NCBI RefSeq assembly: GCF_000762845.2
Contig: NZ_JRMQ02000011.1
Span: 1 to 64,000 of the forward strand
Source of the DNA: Helicobacter japonicus
GTDB lineage: Bacteria; Campylobacterota; Campylobacteria; Campylobacterales; Helicobacteraceae
Length of the DNA: 64,000 bases
Direction: 5' to 3'
A program made the translations under genes and the position numbers. Position 1 is the stretch's first letter. Each line of letters begins with the position of its first letter. Shown piece by piece: positions 37,932 through 47,096 of the stretch. The notes under the pieces are model-generated. The model was not told the origin of the DNA, did no database searches, and saw only the letters and a program-made list of their open reading frames with translations.

Positions 37932-40147
37932 AACAAAATCCACACGAGTTTCTTTGAAAAATAAAGCAACTTTAGAGAAAAAACTCATTCTTAAAGAAAT
38001 CCTTGCACCAAAGATTCAAAACTTTGAATCCCTTTTTGCCTCCCTTGAATTTGGTAGCTTTTCTCATACTATTTCTTTGCAAGAATATCAAATCGCAGCC
38101 CTTAAAAGTGCGATTACTGCTTTAAGCCTCTACACGCAAAGCCCCGATTCCCTTTATCACAATTATTTAGAGTGTGAATTAGAGGACATCACAAAAGAGC
38201 AAATCAACACAGCAAGTTTTTGGATGGCAACAGGGAGTGGCAAAAGTATCGTGATGATAAAGCTTATCGCGCTTTTGCACGATTTGTTTGGGATTAAGAG
38301 TTTGCCTGCCAAACCCATAATGTTATTAACGCCAAACGATAAGATTTTAGAGTAGTTTAAAGCACATATCAAAGAATATAACGCGTATCAAAGCAAAACA
38401 ATTACATTAAAAGATTTAAAAGACTATGAAAGCGTGAGTTATGGCACTTCACTCTTTGATGAGAATATCGTTTTTGTTGGACGCAGCGATTTACTTGATA
38501 CGAGCGAAAATGTTGGCAAGGATTCTAAGGCGAAACGATTAAATTATAAGAACTTTTTAAGAGATGAGGGCTGGATTGTCTTGCTTGATGAGGCGCATAA
38601 GGGCGATAGCAAGGATTCTGTGCGCAAAGGCTATATAAGAGAGCTTGCAGAGGGCAAAAGCAATAAGGGCTTTATCTTTAATTCTCCGCAACCTTTAGCG
38701 ATAGTTTTGATTTGCAAACTTGTGCGTTTAATTACAATTTAGAACGATTCAATCTTGAGGGCTATGGCAAAAATATTGCGGTGTTAGATTCTGATTTGAA
38801 ATCCTTTAAGGACAAAGAAAAAAGTGAGGAGCAAATCGTAAAAATCTTAGAGAGTTTTATACTCTTTTGTGCGATGAAAAAGCATAGAGAAAACATAATG
38901 CAAGAATTTGCTTTAAAAAATAAGTCTCTTTTCTACCATAAACCGCTGATTATTGCTGTTGTGGATAAAGTCAATACGCAAGATGCGGGGATAAAGCTTT
39001 ACTTTGAAGCGATTTTACAGATTTTAAAAGAGGATAGAGACATTACGCCTTTAGCACAGAATCTCTATGAGAATCTTTTGCAAAACCAAAACTTGTATTT
39101 TGATAAAAATCTAAGCTTAGATGAGGAATTTTTAGGGCTTATTCAAACAATGGATTCTAAGGTTTTAAGAAAAGAAATTTTTTATGCTAAAGAAGCTTCT
39201 ATGGTTGAGGCGTGTAGGATAAAGGGCAATACCAAAGAGATTGTCTTTAAATCTAAAAATGCTAAAGAGCCCTTTTTGCTCCTTAATATTGGAAGCATTA
39301 GAGAGTGGGAGAAGCAGTATTTGCAACATCTTGGTGTTGAAAGTGGTGAGGACATCACAAGCGGATATTTTCAAGGCATTAATGAAGAATCTTCGCCGAT
39401 ACAAATTATGATAGGAAGCAAAGTCTTTAGCGAGGGTTGGGATAGCAACCGCGTGAATATGATTAGCTTTATTAACATAGGCAGCAAAAATGCCAAAAAA
39501 TATGTTTTGCAAACCATTGGGTGAGGTGTGCGGATTGAGCCTTTTAAGGGAGTGAGAAAAAGGCTTGGGCAATGTGAGGGGCTTGATTTTAATATGCGGA
39601 CAAGATTCTCTCATAAAGCCTTAGGTATTGAGACGCTTTTTATAATGGCAACCCAAGCAGAGGCGATAAAAGGGATTTTAGAGGGATTAGAGGAATTTAT
39701 CCAAAGCTACCCCTTAAGTGGCTTTAGAAAAAGCAAAACATTTAAACCCCTGCTTGTCCCAAAATATAAGGATTCTACTGCTTTGCAAAATAAGCCTTAT
39801 ATCCTCTCGCATTGCGATTTTGAGGAGCTTAAAAGTTATATAGAATCCTTTGATGAAGATGTGCTGCTTTTATCCTGATTTTATCTTTTGGCTTAAGACA
39901 TAAGCAAAGCAAAGAATATAAAATCATTTTCATAGACCCTAAGGGCTTAACACACGAGGTGAATGCAAGGGATAAGGTGCAAGGCTTTGAAAGTATTTTT
40001 GGCAAGAATGGGAGCAAGGGATTAGAAAATCAAGTGTTTTTGTATTATTTCAATCCGCAAGGCACTGCAAATCTAAGTCAAGAATTGCAAAACTACACCA
40101 AATCTACTATTAAAGAGATATTTTATTTACTCTCTTTATATTTTTAA
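37924..40147 (+). pseudogene. Type III-like restriction Res subunit (DEAD/DEAH helicase-nuclease), decayed
   Basis: Pieced together, the gene encodes a superfamily 2 helicase with Walker A MATGSGKS (near residue 103), LLDEAHKG, a SAT motif, motif VI QTIGxGVRIEP and a C-terminal nuclease site (YPDFIF then FIDPKG). At least five lesions are visible: an in-frame TAG at 38353-38355 (probably CAG before), loss of one T near 38683 within the SAT motif, a TGA at 39522-39524 replacing the arginine of motif VI, a shift near 39860-39868, and another near 39893-39905. With so many lesions no full protein can be made. It overlaps rhuM by 8 bp and closes the type IIG operon. Confidence 0.9.
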
Positions 40148-40228
40148 ATTATTGCAAGGTTCTTTATTTTGATATTCATAAAAAATTTTGCTACACTTAT
40201 GTTTTATCAAACTAACTAAAGGATATTT

Positions 40229-40726
40229 ATGCAAACACTTCTTCTTTTTTCTCACACATATTGGGAACAATCTAAGGTTAATAAAGCCCTTTTAGAATCT
40301 GCCAAAACGCTGAGTAATATCAGTATCCACAATCTCAACACAACTTATCCAAATGGAGATATTCATCTTCAAAGTGAGCTTGAGCTTTTAAAAAAAGCAG
40401 ACAGGATTGTGTGTCAATTTCCATTGTTTTGGTTTAGCACACCTGCGATAATGAAAGAATGGCAGGATAAAGTGCTTTCACATATTCATTATAGCGATAA
40501 TCCAAGAGCACTTGAACATAAAAAATTTAGCATTATTACCACAGCTGGGGGTGAGGCATCAAGCTATGATGGACATCACGGATATAGTCTTGATACACTT
40601 CTCTCACCTATCTATAATGCTTTCGCGTATTCTTATTGTGATGTAGATAAAAAAGCCTATTGCATTTATAAAGCCAATGTGGATAATCTCCCAATAAATG
40701 AATACCTTGCAAGGCTACAAGGATAA
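40229..40726 (+). CDS. Flavodoxin-fold NAD(P)H oxidoreductase
   Basis: 165 residues of the NQO1/KefF/MdaB flavoprotein superfamily. LLLFSHTYWEQSKVNKALLE is the FMN-binding opening and FPLFWFSTPAIMKEWQDKVL the typical second block; ITTAGGEASSY follows. Enzymes of this group reduce quinones or other electrophiles by two electrons. ATG follows AAAGGATATTT. The gene stands alone downstream of the Res pseudogene and is convergent with the next gene. Confidence 0.88.
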   Translation: MQTLLLFSHTYWEQSKVNKALLESAKTLSNISIHNLNTTYPNGDIHLQSELELLKKADRIVCQFPLFWFSTPAIMKEWQDKVLSHIHYSDNPRALEHKKFSIITTAGGEASSYDGHHGYSLDTLLSPIYNAFAYSYCDVDKKAYCIYKANVDNLPINEYLARLQG

Positions 40727-40738
40727 GTAGCCTCTAGT

Positions 40739-40793
40739 TTAGATTCGAAACTTAGGAGCAATTTTAGGGCATAGCTTTTGAGTTAGAATCTAA
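40739..40793. repeat. Inverted TTAGATTC/GAATCTAA pair between convergent genes
   Basis: 8-bp arms at 40739-40746 and 40786-40793 with a 39-nt loop, lying between the convergent oxidoreductase and NAD(P)H-binding genes. A weak bidirectional terminator is possible. The arms contain the over-frequent word. Confidence 0.45.
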
Positions 40794-40818
40794 GTGTATC
40801 TATATGCGAAAAAGATTC

Positions 40819-41445
40819 TTATAGCCCTATCACGCCCACACGCACTTTATCATATCTAGAATCTTGAGCAATTTCTATCATCGCACTTGCATAGTCTGCA
40901 TAACTCCCTTGACTTTCATTCTTGCTATTTGTCTCAAACTCTTCACCAATGATTTTATATGCTCCACTTTTTGGTGCATCTGCGATAAATGCAGCCGGAG
41001 GGCAAACATAGACCCAATGCAGATTCTGCTCCCCTCTTAAAGCTCCTAGCACCTCCGCAGTCGCCTCTGCTACCCCCATATATTCCTTAGGAAACTCTGA
41101 CGTATCCATAAGTCTTGTCGTGTGTGTTTTGTCCATATACAAGCTCCCTGCACCTCCAACGACAAGTAAGCGCACTTTACTGCCTTGTAGAATCTTGATT
41201 AAATGCTCAATATGTTTTTTATGCAACGATAAATCCTGCCACTCACCAAAGGCATCAATAATCACATCAAAGCTTTGTAAATCGGCACTTGTAAGCGAAA
41301 AAATATCTTTGATGACAAGATGCACTCTCTCATCAAACTGCGCTTTGCTCCTCGCAAACGCACTCACCTCAAACCCTGCATTCACTGCCTCTTGCACGAT
41401 TGCACTTCCTGCCCTGCCTTTTGCTGCTAAAACTGCTATTTTCAT
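40819..41445 (-). CDS. NAD(P)H-binding SDR-like reductase
   Basis: 208 residues, atypical short-chain dehydrogenase of the NmrA/YwnB kind. The nucleotide-binding start is IAVLAAKGRAGSAIVQEAVN and LLVVGGAGSLYM lies in the middle; no classical YxxxK catalytic pair is obvious. It is divergent from the hxlR-type gene with about 200 bp between, a layout in which HxlR regulators usually control the neighbouring reductase. ATG follows AAAGGAGACATA. Confidence 0.85.
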   Translation of the reverse strand: MKIAVLAAKGRAGSAIVQEAVNAGFEVSAFARSKAQFDERVHLVIKDIFSLTSADLQSFDVIIDAFGEWQDLSLHKKHIEHLIKILQGSKVRLLVVGGAGSLYMDKTHTTRLMDTSEFPKEYMGVAEATAEVLGALRGEQNLHWVYVCPPAAFIADAPKSGAYKIIGEEFETNSKNESQGSYADYASAMIEIAQDSRYDKVRVGVIGL

Positions 41446-41543
41446 TATGTCTCCTTTAATTCTTAAATTGTGAAATATAAAATTTCAACTTTGGAATTTT
41501 ATTAAACTTAGTATGTAAAATCAAGTAAGCACTTTTTTACAAT

Positions 41544-41565
41544 ATAGTATTCTTTTTGATACTAT
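41544..41565. promoter_or_regulatory. Dyad in the reductase-hxlR divergent region, candidate HxlR operator
   Basis: ATAGTAT (41544-41550) and ATACTAT (41559-41565) are perfect 7-bp arms with an 8-nt spacer. A direct repeat of TATGTAAAAT occurs at 41512-41521 and 41566-41575. HxlR-type regulators are dimeric winged-helix proteins that bind such dyads and often control the divergent gene. Binding here is inference. Confidence 0.5.
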
Positions 41566-41591
41566 TATGTAAAATGGGTGATTTTTTATGC

Positions 41592-41597
41592 TATAAT
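41592..41597 (+). promoter_or_regulatory. -10 box for the HxlR-type regulator gene
   Basis: TATAAT in GCTATAATTTT, 51 bp before the ATG at 41648 and 27 bp downstream of the dyad at 41544-41565. Confidence 0.6.
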
Positions 41598-41647
41598 TTT
41601 TAAAAATTTTAGAATCTCATCACAAAATCAAGCAAAAGGAAGCAAAA

Positions 41648-41983
41648 ATGAATGCGTATATTTCACCTTGTCCGATTGAGACAACTCTAAACCTCATTGG
41701 CAATAAATGGAAAATCATCATCGTGCGAGATTTACTTAGCGGAACAAAGCGATTTGGTGAGCTAAAAAAATCTGTGGGTGCAACCAAAAATCAAAGTATC
41801 TCCCAAAAAGTGCTTACGCAAAACTTACGAGAGCTTGAAGAAGCAAAGATTATCAAGCGCAAAGTCTATGCGGAAGTGCCTCCACGCGTGGAATATAGCC
41901 TTACAAATCTAGGGCTTAGCCTAGATTCTGTGCTGCATTCCTTAGAATCGTGGGGAAGCGAGTATAAAAACAAGTATGTATAA
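41648..41983 (+). CDS. HxlR family transcriptional regulator
   Basis: 111 residues, a single winged-helix domain. The HxlR signature is complete: CPIETTLNLIGNKWKIIIVR, LLSGTKRFGELKKSV, ISQKVLTQNLRELEEAKII and VEYSLTNLGLSL. The family often senses electrophiles or formaldehyde through an N-terminal cysteine; CP at residues 8-9 is present. It is divergent from the NAD(P)H-binding reductase, the likely target. ATG follows AAAAGGAAGCAAAA. Confidence 0.95.
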   Translation: MNAYISPCPIETTLNLIGNKWKIIIVRDLLSGTKRFGELKKSVGATKNQSISQKVLTQNLRELEEAKIIKRKVYAEVPPRVEYSLTNLGLSLDSVLHSLESWGSEYKNKYV

Positions 41984-42042
41984 TATTTGAAGGCATATAA
42001 AAGGATTTCTAAGATTGCATATTATACAATCGCGCTTTTATG

Positions 42043-42048
42043 TATAAT
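42043..42048 (+). promoter_or_regulatory. -10 box for mqnE-ccoI
   Basis: TATAAT in TGTATAATCC, 41 bp before the mqnE start, with AAAGGAG before the ATG. Confidence 0.6.
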
Positions 42049-42088
42049 CCAAAAACACTAAATGCAAAATAGCGATTAAAGGAGCAAT

Positions 42089-43171
42089 ATGGATTTGCTA
42101 CACAAGGCATTAGCTAGAGAGCCGCTAAGCGCAAAAGAGCTTAGCAAACTTTATGATTATGATATTTTCACATTGGGTGAGGCGGCACAAAATATCCGCG
42201 CACAACTTTATGACACAAAGGTATTTTTTAATAATAATCGTCATATTAATCCAAGCAATATTTGCGCCGATGTATGCAAATTTTGTGCGTTCTCTGCCTC
42301 ACGCAAAAATCCAAATCCCTACTCTATGAGTATTGATGAGATTCTCACCCTTGCACAACAAGCCTACAATAATGGTGCAAAAGAGATTCATATCGTTTCA
42401 AGTCATAACCCAAACTACACTTATGAATGGTATTTTGAGTTATTTAGAGAAATAAAAAAGGCTCTGCCACAAGTGCATTTAAAGGCACTCACTGCCGCAG
42501 AAGTAGATTATATTGACAGAATCTCAAACAAAGGCTATAAACAAGTGCTTGAAGATATGGTAAAAGCAGGTGTAGATTCTATGCCCGGAGGCGGAGCAGA
42601 GATTTTTGATGAGGGTGTGCGTGAGTATATTTGTAAAGGCAAGGTAAGTTCGCAAAGGTGGCTTGAGATTCATACATATTGGCATAGTTTAGGAAAAATG
42701 AGTAATGCTACAATGCTTTTTGGACATATCGAGCAAAGAGAACATAGAATCGACCATATGCTACGCTTACGCGATGCACAAAGCGAGAGCGAAAGAGTGG
42801 CTAATAAACAAGGTGGATTCAATGCCTTTATTCCTCTTCTTTACCAACGCGAAAATAACTTTCTCAATGTCAAAACATTTCCAAGCGGACAAGAGATTCT
42901 AAAAACTATGAGCATAGCGAGAATCTTACTTCATAATATCCCACATATCAAAGCATATTGGGCGACTTTAGGGCTTAATCTCGCACTTGTCGCACAAGAA
43001 TTTGGTGCGGACGATATGGACGGAACAATTCAATTAGAGAGTATTCAATCTGCTGCTGGAGCAAAAAGCAAAAGCGGTTTAAGCAAAGAAGAGCTTGTGA
43101 GCCAAATTAAAGATGCTGGATTTCGTGCCATAGAGCGAGATTCTTTATACAATGAACTTGCCGAGTGCTAA
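42089..43171 (+). CDS. mqnE: Aminofutalosine synthase
   Basis: 360 residues, radical SAM enzyme of the futalosine menaquinone pathway. It joins 3-(1-carboxyvinyloxy)benzoate to the adenosyl radical to form aminofutalosine. The cluster motif is CADVCKFC near residue 60, followed by FSASRKNPNPYSMS and VSSHNPN. GVDSMPGGGAEIFDEGVRE and AKSKSGLSKEELV are conserved in MqnE. Helicobacter makes menaquinone by this route, which feeds the bc1 complex encoded at 19.8-22.7 kb. Its TAA abuts the ATG of ccoI, so the two are coupled. Confidence 0.93.
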   Translation: MDLLHKALAREPLSAKELSKLYDYDIFTLGEAAQNIRAQLYDTKVFFNNNRHINPSNICADVCKFCAFSASRKNPNPYSMSIDEILTLAQQAYNNGAKEIHIVSSHNPNYTYEWYFELFREIKKALPQVHLKALTAAEVDYIDRISNKGYKQVLEDMVKAGVDSMPGGGAEIFDEGVREYICKGKVSSQRWLEIHTYWHSLGKMSNATMLFGHIEQREHRIDHMLRLRDAQSESERVANKQGGFNAFIPLLYQRENNFLNVKTFPSGQEILKTMSIARILLHNIPHIKAYWATLGLNLALVAQEFGADDMDGTIQLESIQSAAGAKSKSGLSKEELVSQIKDAGFRAIERDSLYNELAEC

Positions 43172-45670
43172 ATGCGCTGCTCCCATTGTCAGCTAGAATA
43201 CGAACCCTCTGCGCTTTTTACGCGATATAATGAAGCAGGAGAGGAATTGCATTTTTGTTGCAATGGTTGCGAAAGTGTATATTTTTTGCTCCAAGATTCT
43301 CATCTCTCTAGCTTTTATGATAAACTCACACAACCACTTTCACCACCACAGCAAAAGCAAAAAAACGATTTAATGCGCTTTGACACAGAGGCATTTGCTC
43401 AAAAATACATTCATACCTTTATAAAAAATAATGTAGAGTTAAGTGAAGTGCATTTAATTATCAGCGGGATTCACTGCGCAGCGTGTATTTGGCTCAATGA
43501 AAAAATGCTTCTTAACACAGAGGGCATAGAATCTGTGGCGATTAATTATACAAATAATAAAGTCACAATTATATGGGATAGGAACAAACTCGCCCTAAGC
43601 GAAATTATCGCACTCATTCAATCCATTGGTTATGATGCGTATGTATATGATAGCAGGATTCAAGAAAGTGCAGATAAAGCGCAGATGAAAGAATACTATA
43701 TCCGCGTCATTGTCGCGCTTTTTTGCACGATGAATATTATGTGGGTAGCCATTGCGCAATATAGCGGATATTTCTTAGGCATACAAGAAGATGCAAAAGA
43801 CATACTCAATCTTGCCTCCTTTATCCTTTGCACCCCTGCACTCTTTTATTCTGGCTGGGTATTTTATCGCTCAAGCTATTATGGGCTTAAAAATGGCTTT
43901 ATTGGTATGGATTTGCTCGTAGCAGTGGGTTCTACACTTACTTATGGATATTCTATTTACGCCGCACTTACGCGCAGTGGTGAGACTTATTTTGAATCTG
44001 TGAGTATGATTATCACCTTTGTGCTTATTGGTAAGTTCTTAGAAGTGCGTGCGCGGAAAAATGCTGGAGATAGCCTTGATAAACTTAATCATCTTTTGCC
44101 TACAAGTGTAATAATATGCGAAGATTCTGGAGCAACGCGTGAAGTTACACCCGAAGAAGTGCAAGTAGGAGATAGAATCTTGGTTCGTGCTGGAGAAAAA
44201 ATCGCTGTTGATGGTGTGCTTTACTCTCAAAATGCACTTTTTGATACAAAGGCAATTAGTGGAGAATCACTCCCGCTGGAGTGCAAAGAGGGCGATGAGG
44301 TGCTCTCCGGCTATGTGAATCTTAATCATCAAATTTTTTATACTGCAAGCAAAGCATTTTCACAAAGCCTAATGAGCCATATTATCGCCCTTGTAAGCTC
44401 CTCACTCAATCATCGTCCGCAGATTCAAAATCTCGCTAATAGTCTCTCGCAATATTTTTCACGCGTTATTTTAAGCATTGCCCTGCTCTGCTTCTTGGGG
44501 TGGTATTTTATAGGTGATGTGGGAAATGAAAAGGCATTGATGATAGCCATATCTGTGATTATTATCGCTTGTCCTTGTGCATTAGCTCTTGCTACACCAA
44601 TCGCCTCTGTCGTAGGGATTGGAGAATCTTATAAGCATAATGTGCTTTTTAGAGAGGCGAGATTCCTAGAAAGTCTTGCAAAGGCAAAACTTGTAGTATT
44701 TGACAAGACAGGCACTTTAACTCTTGGGGAGCCAAAAGTGCAAAAATGCCATTTAAATGGGGCGTATGACAAAATGCTGCTTTTGGAATTTGTGCGCTTA
44801 AGCAAACACCCAGTAGCAGAAGGTATTACACATTTTTTAGAATCTACACAAGATTGCAAAGCGTATAATCACTTTATCTTAAAAAATTTCACGCAGTTTG
44901 ATGCACAAGGCATAAGCGCAGATTTACAAGATTCACAAAATCCACAAGAGCGCATAAAGATTCTAGGAGGGAATCTAGATTTTCTCTCTGCTAATGGACT
45001 TAAGATTCCTTTTTTATCGCTTGGTGGCGGTATGGTCTTTGGCTTTGGAATCCAAAGAGAAAATGAATGCACCTTATATGAGGTATTTGAACTTTATGAT
45101 GAGCCAAAGCCCTATGCAAAAGAACTGATACAATCTTTGCAAAAAATGGGGATTGAGAGCGTTTTGTTAAGCGGCGATAGAGAACAAAGTGTGAAAGAGA
45201 TAAGCTCAAAGTGTGGTATTACACAAGCTTTTTATGCTCTATCTCCCTTACAAAAAGCGCAATGGATAGAATCTTATAAGAATAAGCACCCACAAGATGT
45301 GCTTGTAATGGTAGGCGATGGAATTAATGACGCTCCTGCCTTGAGTAAAAGTGATATTGCCATTTCTATGGGTGCAGGAAGCGATATAGCAATATTAAGT
45401 AGTGATGTAGTCATACTTGATGATAAGCTTACAACTTTGCATAATGCCTTTGCTATTGCGCATAAGACTTATAATACGATTAAACAAAACATTCTATTAA
45501 GCATAGGATATAACGCATTGAGTGTGCCAATAGCTACCGCTGGGCTTGTAATACCACTTTTTGCTGCGCTCTCTATGAGCTTAAGCTCTCTTATTGTAGT
45601 GCTCAATTCTATGCGCTTAAGGTATTTTAAAGGCGCGGAACATAACAAAAATAAGCATAAAAATGGGTAG
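43172..45670 (+). CDS. ccoI: Copper-exporting P1B-ATPase of the CcoI/FixI type
   Basis: 832 residues. An N-terminal cysteine cluster (CSHCQLEYEP and HFCCNGCES) is typical of FixI/CcoI and absent from plain CopA. An HMA domain with GIHCAACIW follows near residue 99. The P-type core has the CPC metal site (CPCALALATP near 467), phosphorylation site DKTGTLT near 510, hinge motif GDGINDAPAL near 715 and about eight membrane helices. CcoI delivers copper for assembly of cbb3-type cytochrome oxidase. The start directly abuts mqnE. The split from CopA rests on the N-terminal cluster. Confidence 0.85.
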   Translation: MRCSHCQLEYEPSALFTRYNEAGEELHFCCNGCESVYFLLQDSHLSSFYDKLTQPLSPPQQKQKNDLMRFDTEAFAQKYIHTFIKNNVELSEVHLIISGIHCAACIWLNEKMLLNTEGIESVAINYTNNKVTIIWDRNKLALSEIIALIQSIGYDAYVYDSRIQESADKAQMKEYYIRVIVALFCTMNIMWVAIAQYSGYFLGIQEDAKDILNLASFILCTPALFYSGWVFYRSSYYGLKNGFIGMDLLVAVGSTLTYGYSIYAALTRSGETYFESVSMIITFVLIGKFLEVRARKNAGDSLDKLNHLLPTSVIICEDSGATREVTPEEVQVGDRILVRAGEKIAVDGVLYSQNALFDTKAISGESLPLECKEGDEVLSGYVNLNHQIFYTASKAFSQSLMSHIIALVSSSLNHRPQIQNLANSLSQYFSRVILSIALLCFLGWYFIGDVGNEKALMIAISVIIIACPCALALATPIASVVGIGESYKHNVLFREARFLESLAKAKLVVFDKTGTLTLGEPKVQKCHLNGAYDKMLLLEFVRLSKHPVAEGITHFLESTQDCKAYNHFILKNFTQFDAQGISADLQDSQNPQERIKILGGNLDFLSANGLKIPFLSLGGGMVFGFGIQRENECTLYEVFELYDEPKPYAKELIQSLQKMGIESVLLSGDREQSVKEISSKCGITQAFYALSPLQKAQWIESYKNKHPQDVLVMVGDGINDAPALSKSDIAISMGAGSDIAILSSDVVILDDKLTTLHNAFAIAHKTYNTIKQNILLSIGYNALSVPIATAGLVIPLFAALSMSLSSLIVVLNSMRLRYFKGAEHNKNKHKNG

Positions 45671-45779
45671 ATTCTAAAAAAGCAATTAAAAATCTTATAA
45701 GAATATAAAAAATTGAGTAAATCTTATGAAACTTTAACGTAATATAAAGATGTTTTAAATTTTTACTAAGGAGGCATCA

Positions 45780-46895
45780 ATGAAAAAACATATTGTGTTT
45801 TTCGAAGCAGTTGGAGGTAGTGATAAAGGTAAAGATGGGCATAGAAAAGACACCGTGCCTATGATGGATTATCTTAAGAAACTTGGTTGGAGTGCAGAAG
45901 TTGTATTCTTCACCGATGAGATTCTAAAAGATGAGGCAAAGAAAAATGAGATTTATGAATATGTCAAAAAGGGTGCAGATGCGTATGTTTCTCGCGTAAA
46001 TCCGGGGAATCTAAAAGAAGAAAAACTCTACTTTGATGTATTGCGCAAACTTTGTGCTGATGGTGTGATTGGTATGCCACACCCTGATGCGATGATTGGC
46101 TATGGTGCAAAAGATGCTTTGACAAAACTCCGCAACACAGAGCTTGTGCCAACAGATACTCTTGCCTATTATGACCCAGCAGAAGCTCAAAGAATCGGCG
46201 TAAAATGGGAAGCAGGCGGGGAACACGACTTTAAGAAAAACTTCCCAAAAACTCTTGCAAAGGGTGAGCGCGTTTTGAAGCAAAATCGTGGCTCAACAGG
46301 TGAAGGTATTTGGCGTGTGCAAATCAAAGACCCAAGCAAGTATCAAGGCGTAAGTGAGTTACCACTTGATGCAGAGATTCGTTGCACAGAAGCGGTAGAT
46401 AATCACGTAGAAGAGCGCAAACTTGGCGAATTTATGGATTTTTGTGAAAAATACCTCAAAGGCGATAATGGAATGCTTGTAGATATGACATTCTTGCCTC
46501 GTATTAAAGAGGGCGAAATCAGAATCCTTATGCTCTACAAAGACCCTATTTATGTTGTGCATAAAAAACCAGCAGAGGGCGCAGACGCATTTTCTGCTAC
46601 ACTCTTTAGCGGTGCAAAATATCGCTATGACAAGCCAGAGCAATGGAGTGAGCTTGTAGGCTACTTCTTAAGCAACTTGCCAGAGATTAAGAGCAAACTT
46701 GGCAATTATGACTTGCCTTTGATTTGGACAGCAGACTTTATCCTTGATACAGACGCGAATGGCAAAGATAAATATGTTTTAGGTGAAATTAACTGCTCTT
46801 GCGTGGGCTTTACTTCTCCTGCTGAATTTTTGGATAAAACTGCACGAAGAGTGGCAAATACGATTATCAACATTGTAGAAGACGCAAAATCTTAA
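45780..46895 (+). CDS. ATP-grasp-like protein of the Cj0069 family
   Basis: 371 residues. It has the layout of an ATP-grasp ligase: an N-terminal alpha/beta domain, KGERVLKQNRGSTGEGIWRV as nucleotide-binding block, MLVDMTFLPRIKEGEIRILM, and VLGEINCSCVGFT as the probable metal-binding strand (E and N before CS). Campylobacter jejuni has a very similar protein, from memory Cj0069. The substrate is unknown. It begins after AAGGAGGCATCA, stands alone with its own terminator, and is strikingly rich in lysine and glutamate with no membrane segment, so it is cytosolic. Confidence 0.75.
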   Translation: MKKHIVFFEAVGGSDKGKDGHRKDTVPMMDYLKKLGWSAEVVFFTDEILKDEAKKNEIYEYVKKGADAYVSRVNPGNLKEEKLYFDVLRKLCADGVIGMPHPDAMIGYGAKDALTKLRNTELVPTDTLAYYDPAEAQRIGVKWEAGGEHDFKKNFPKTLAKGERVLKQNRGSTGEGIWRVQIKDPSKYQGVSELPLDAEIRCTEAVDNHVEERKLGEFMDFCEKYLKGDNGMLVDMTFLPRIKEGEIRILMLYKDPIYVVHKKPAEGADAFSATLFSGAKYRYDKPEQWSELVGYFLSNLPEIKSKLGNYDLPLIWTADFILDTDANGKDKYVLGEINCSCVGFTSPAEFLDKTARRVANTIINIVEDAKS

Positions 46896-46912
46896 TCCTC
46901 GCTTTTTCTTCA

Positions 46913-46940
46913 TAAGCTAGATTCTATAGAATCTAGCTTA
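46913..46940 (+). terminator. Hairpin of inverted AGATTCT words after the ATP-grasp gene
   Basis: Perfect 13-bp arms, TAAGCTAGATTCT (46913-46925) and AGAATCTAGCTTA (46928-46940), 18 bp after the stop. No T run follows, so it may work weakly or bidirectionally. The arms are two inverted copies of the frequent 7-mer. Confidence 0.65.
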
Positions 46941-47096
46941 CCTCTCAATTTTAATGCATATTCACTCTACAAAGAGCAATACAAAAGTTTCTACAATAGT
47001 ATAAAATGATTATCTTTAGTGTTAATCTTTATCCTTGCTTTGGATATGCACAATATGTATATGATAAAAAGAAAGAGTAGTATCTAAGGAGATAAA

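Noticed and set aside
39522-39524. TGA as selenocysteine or suppressed stop in Res
   Set aside because: The same gene has another stop and several frame shifts, and the position is a conserved arginine. Simple decay explains it better.
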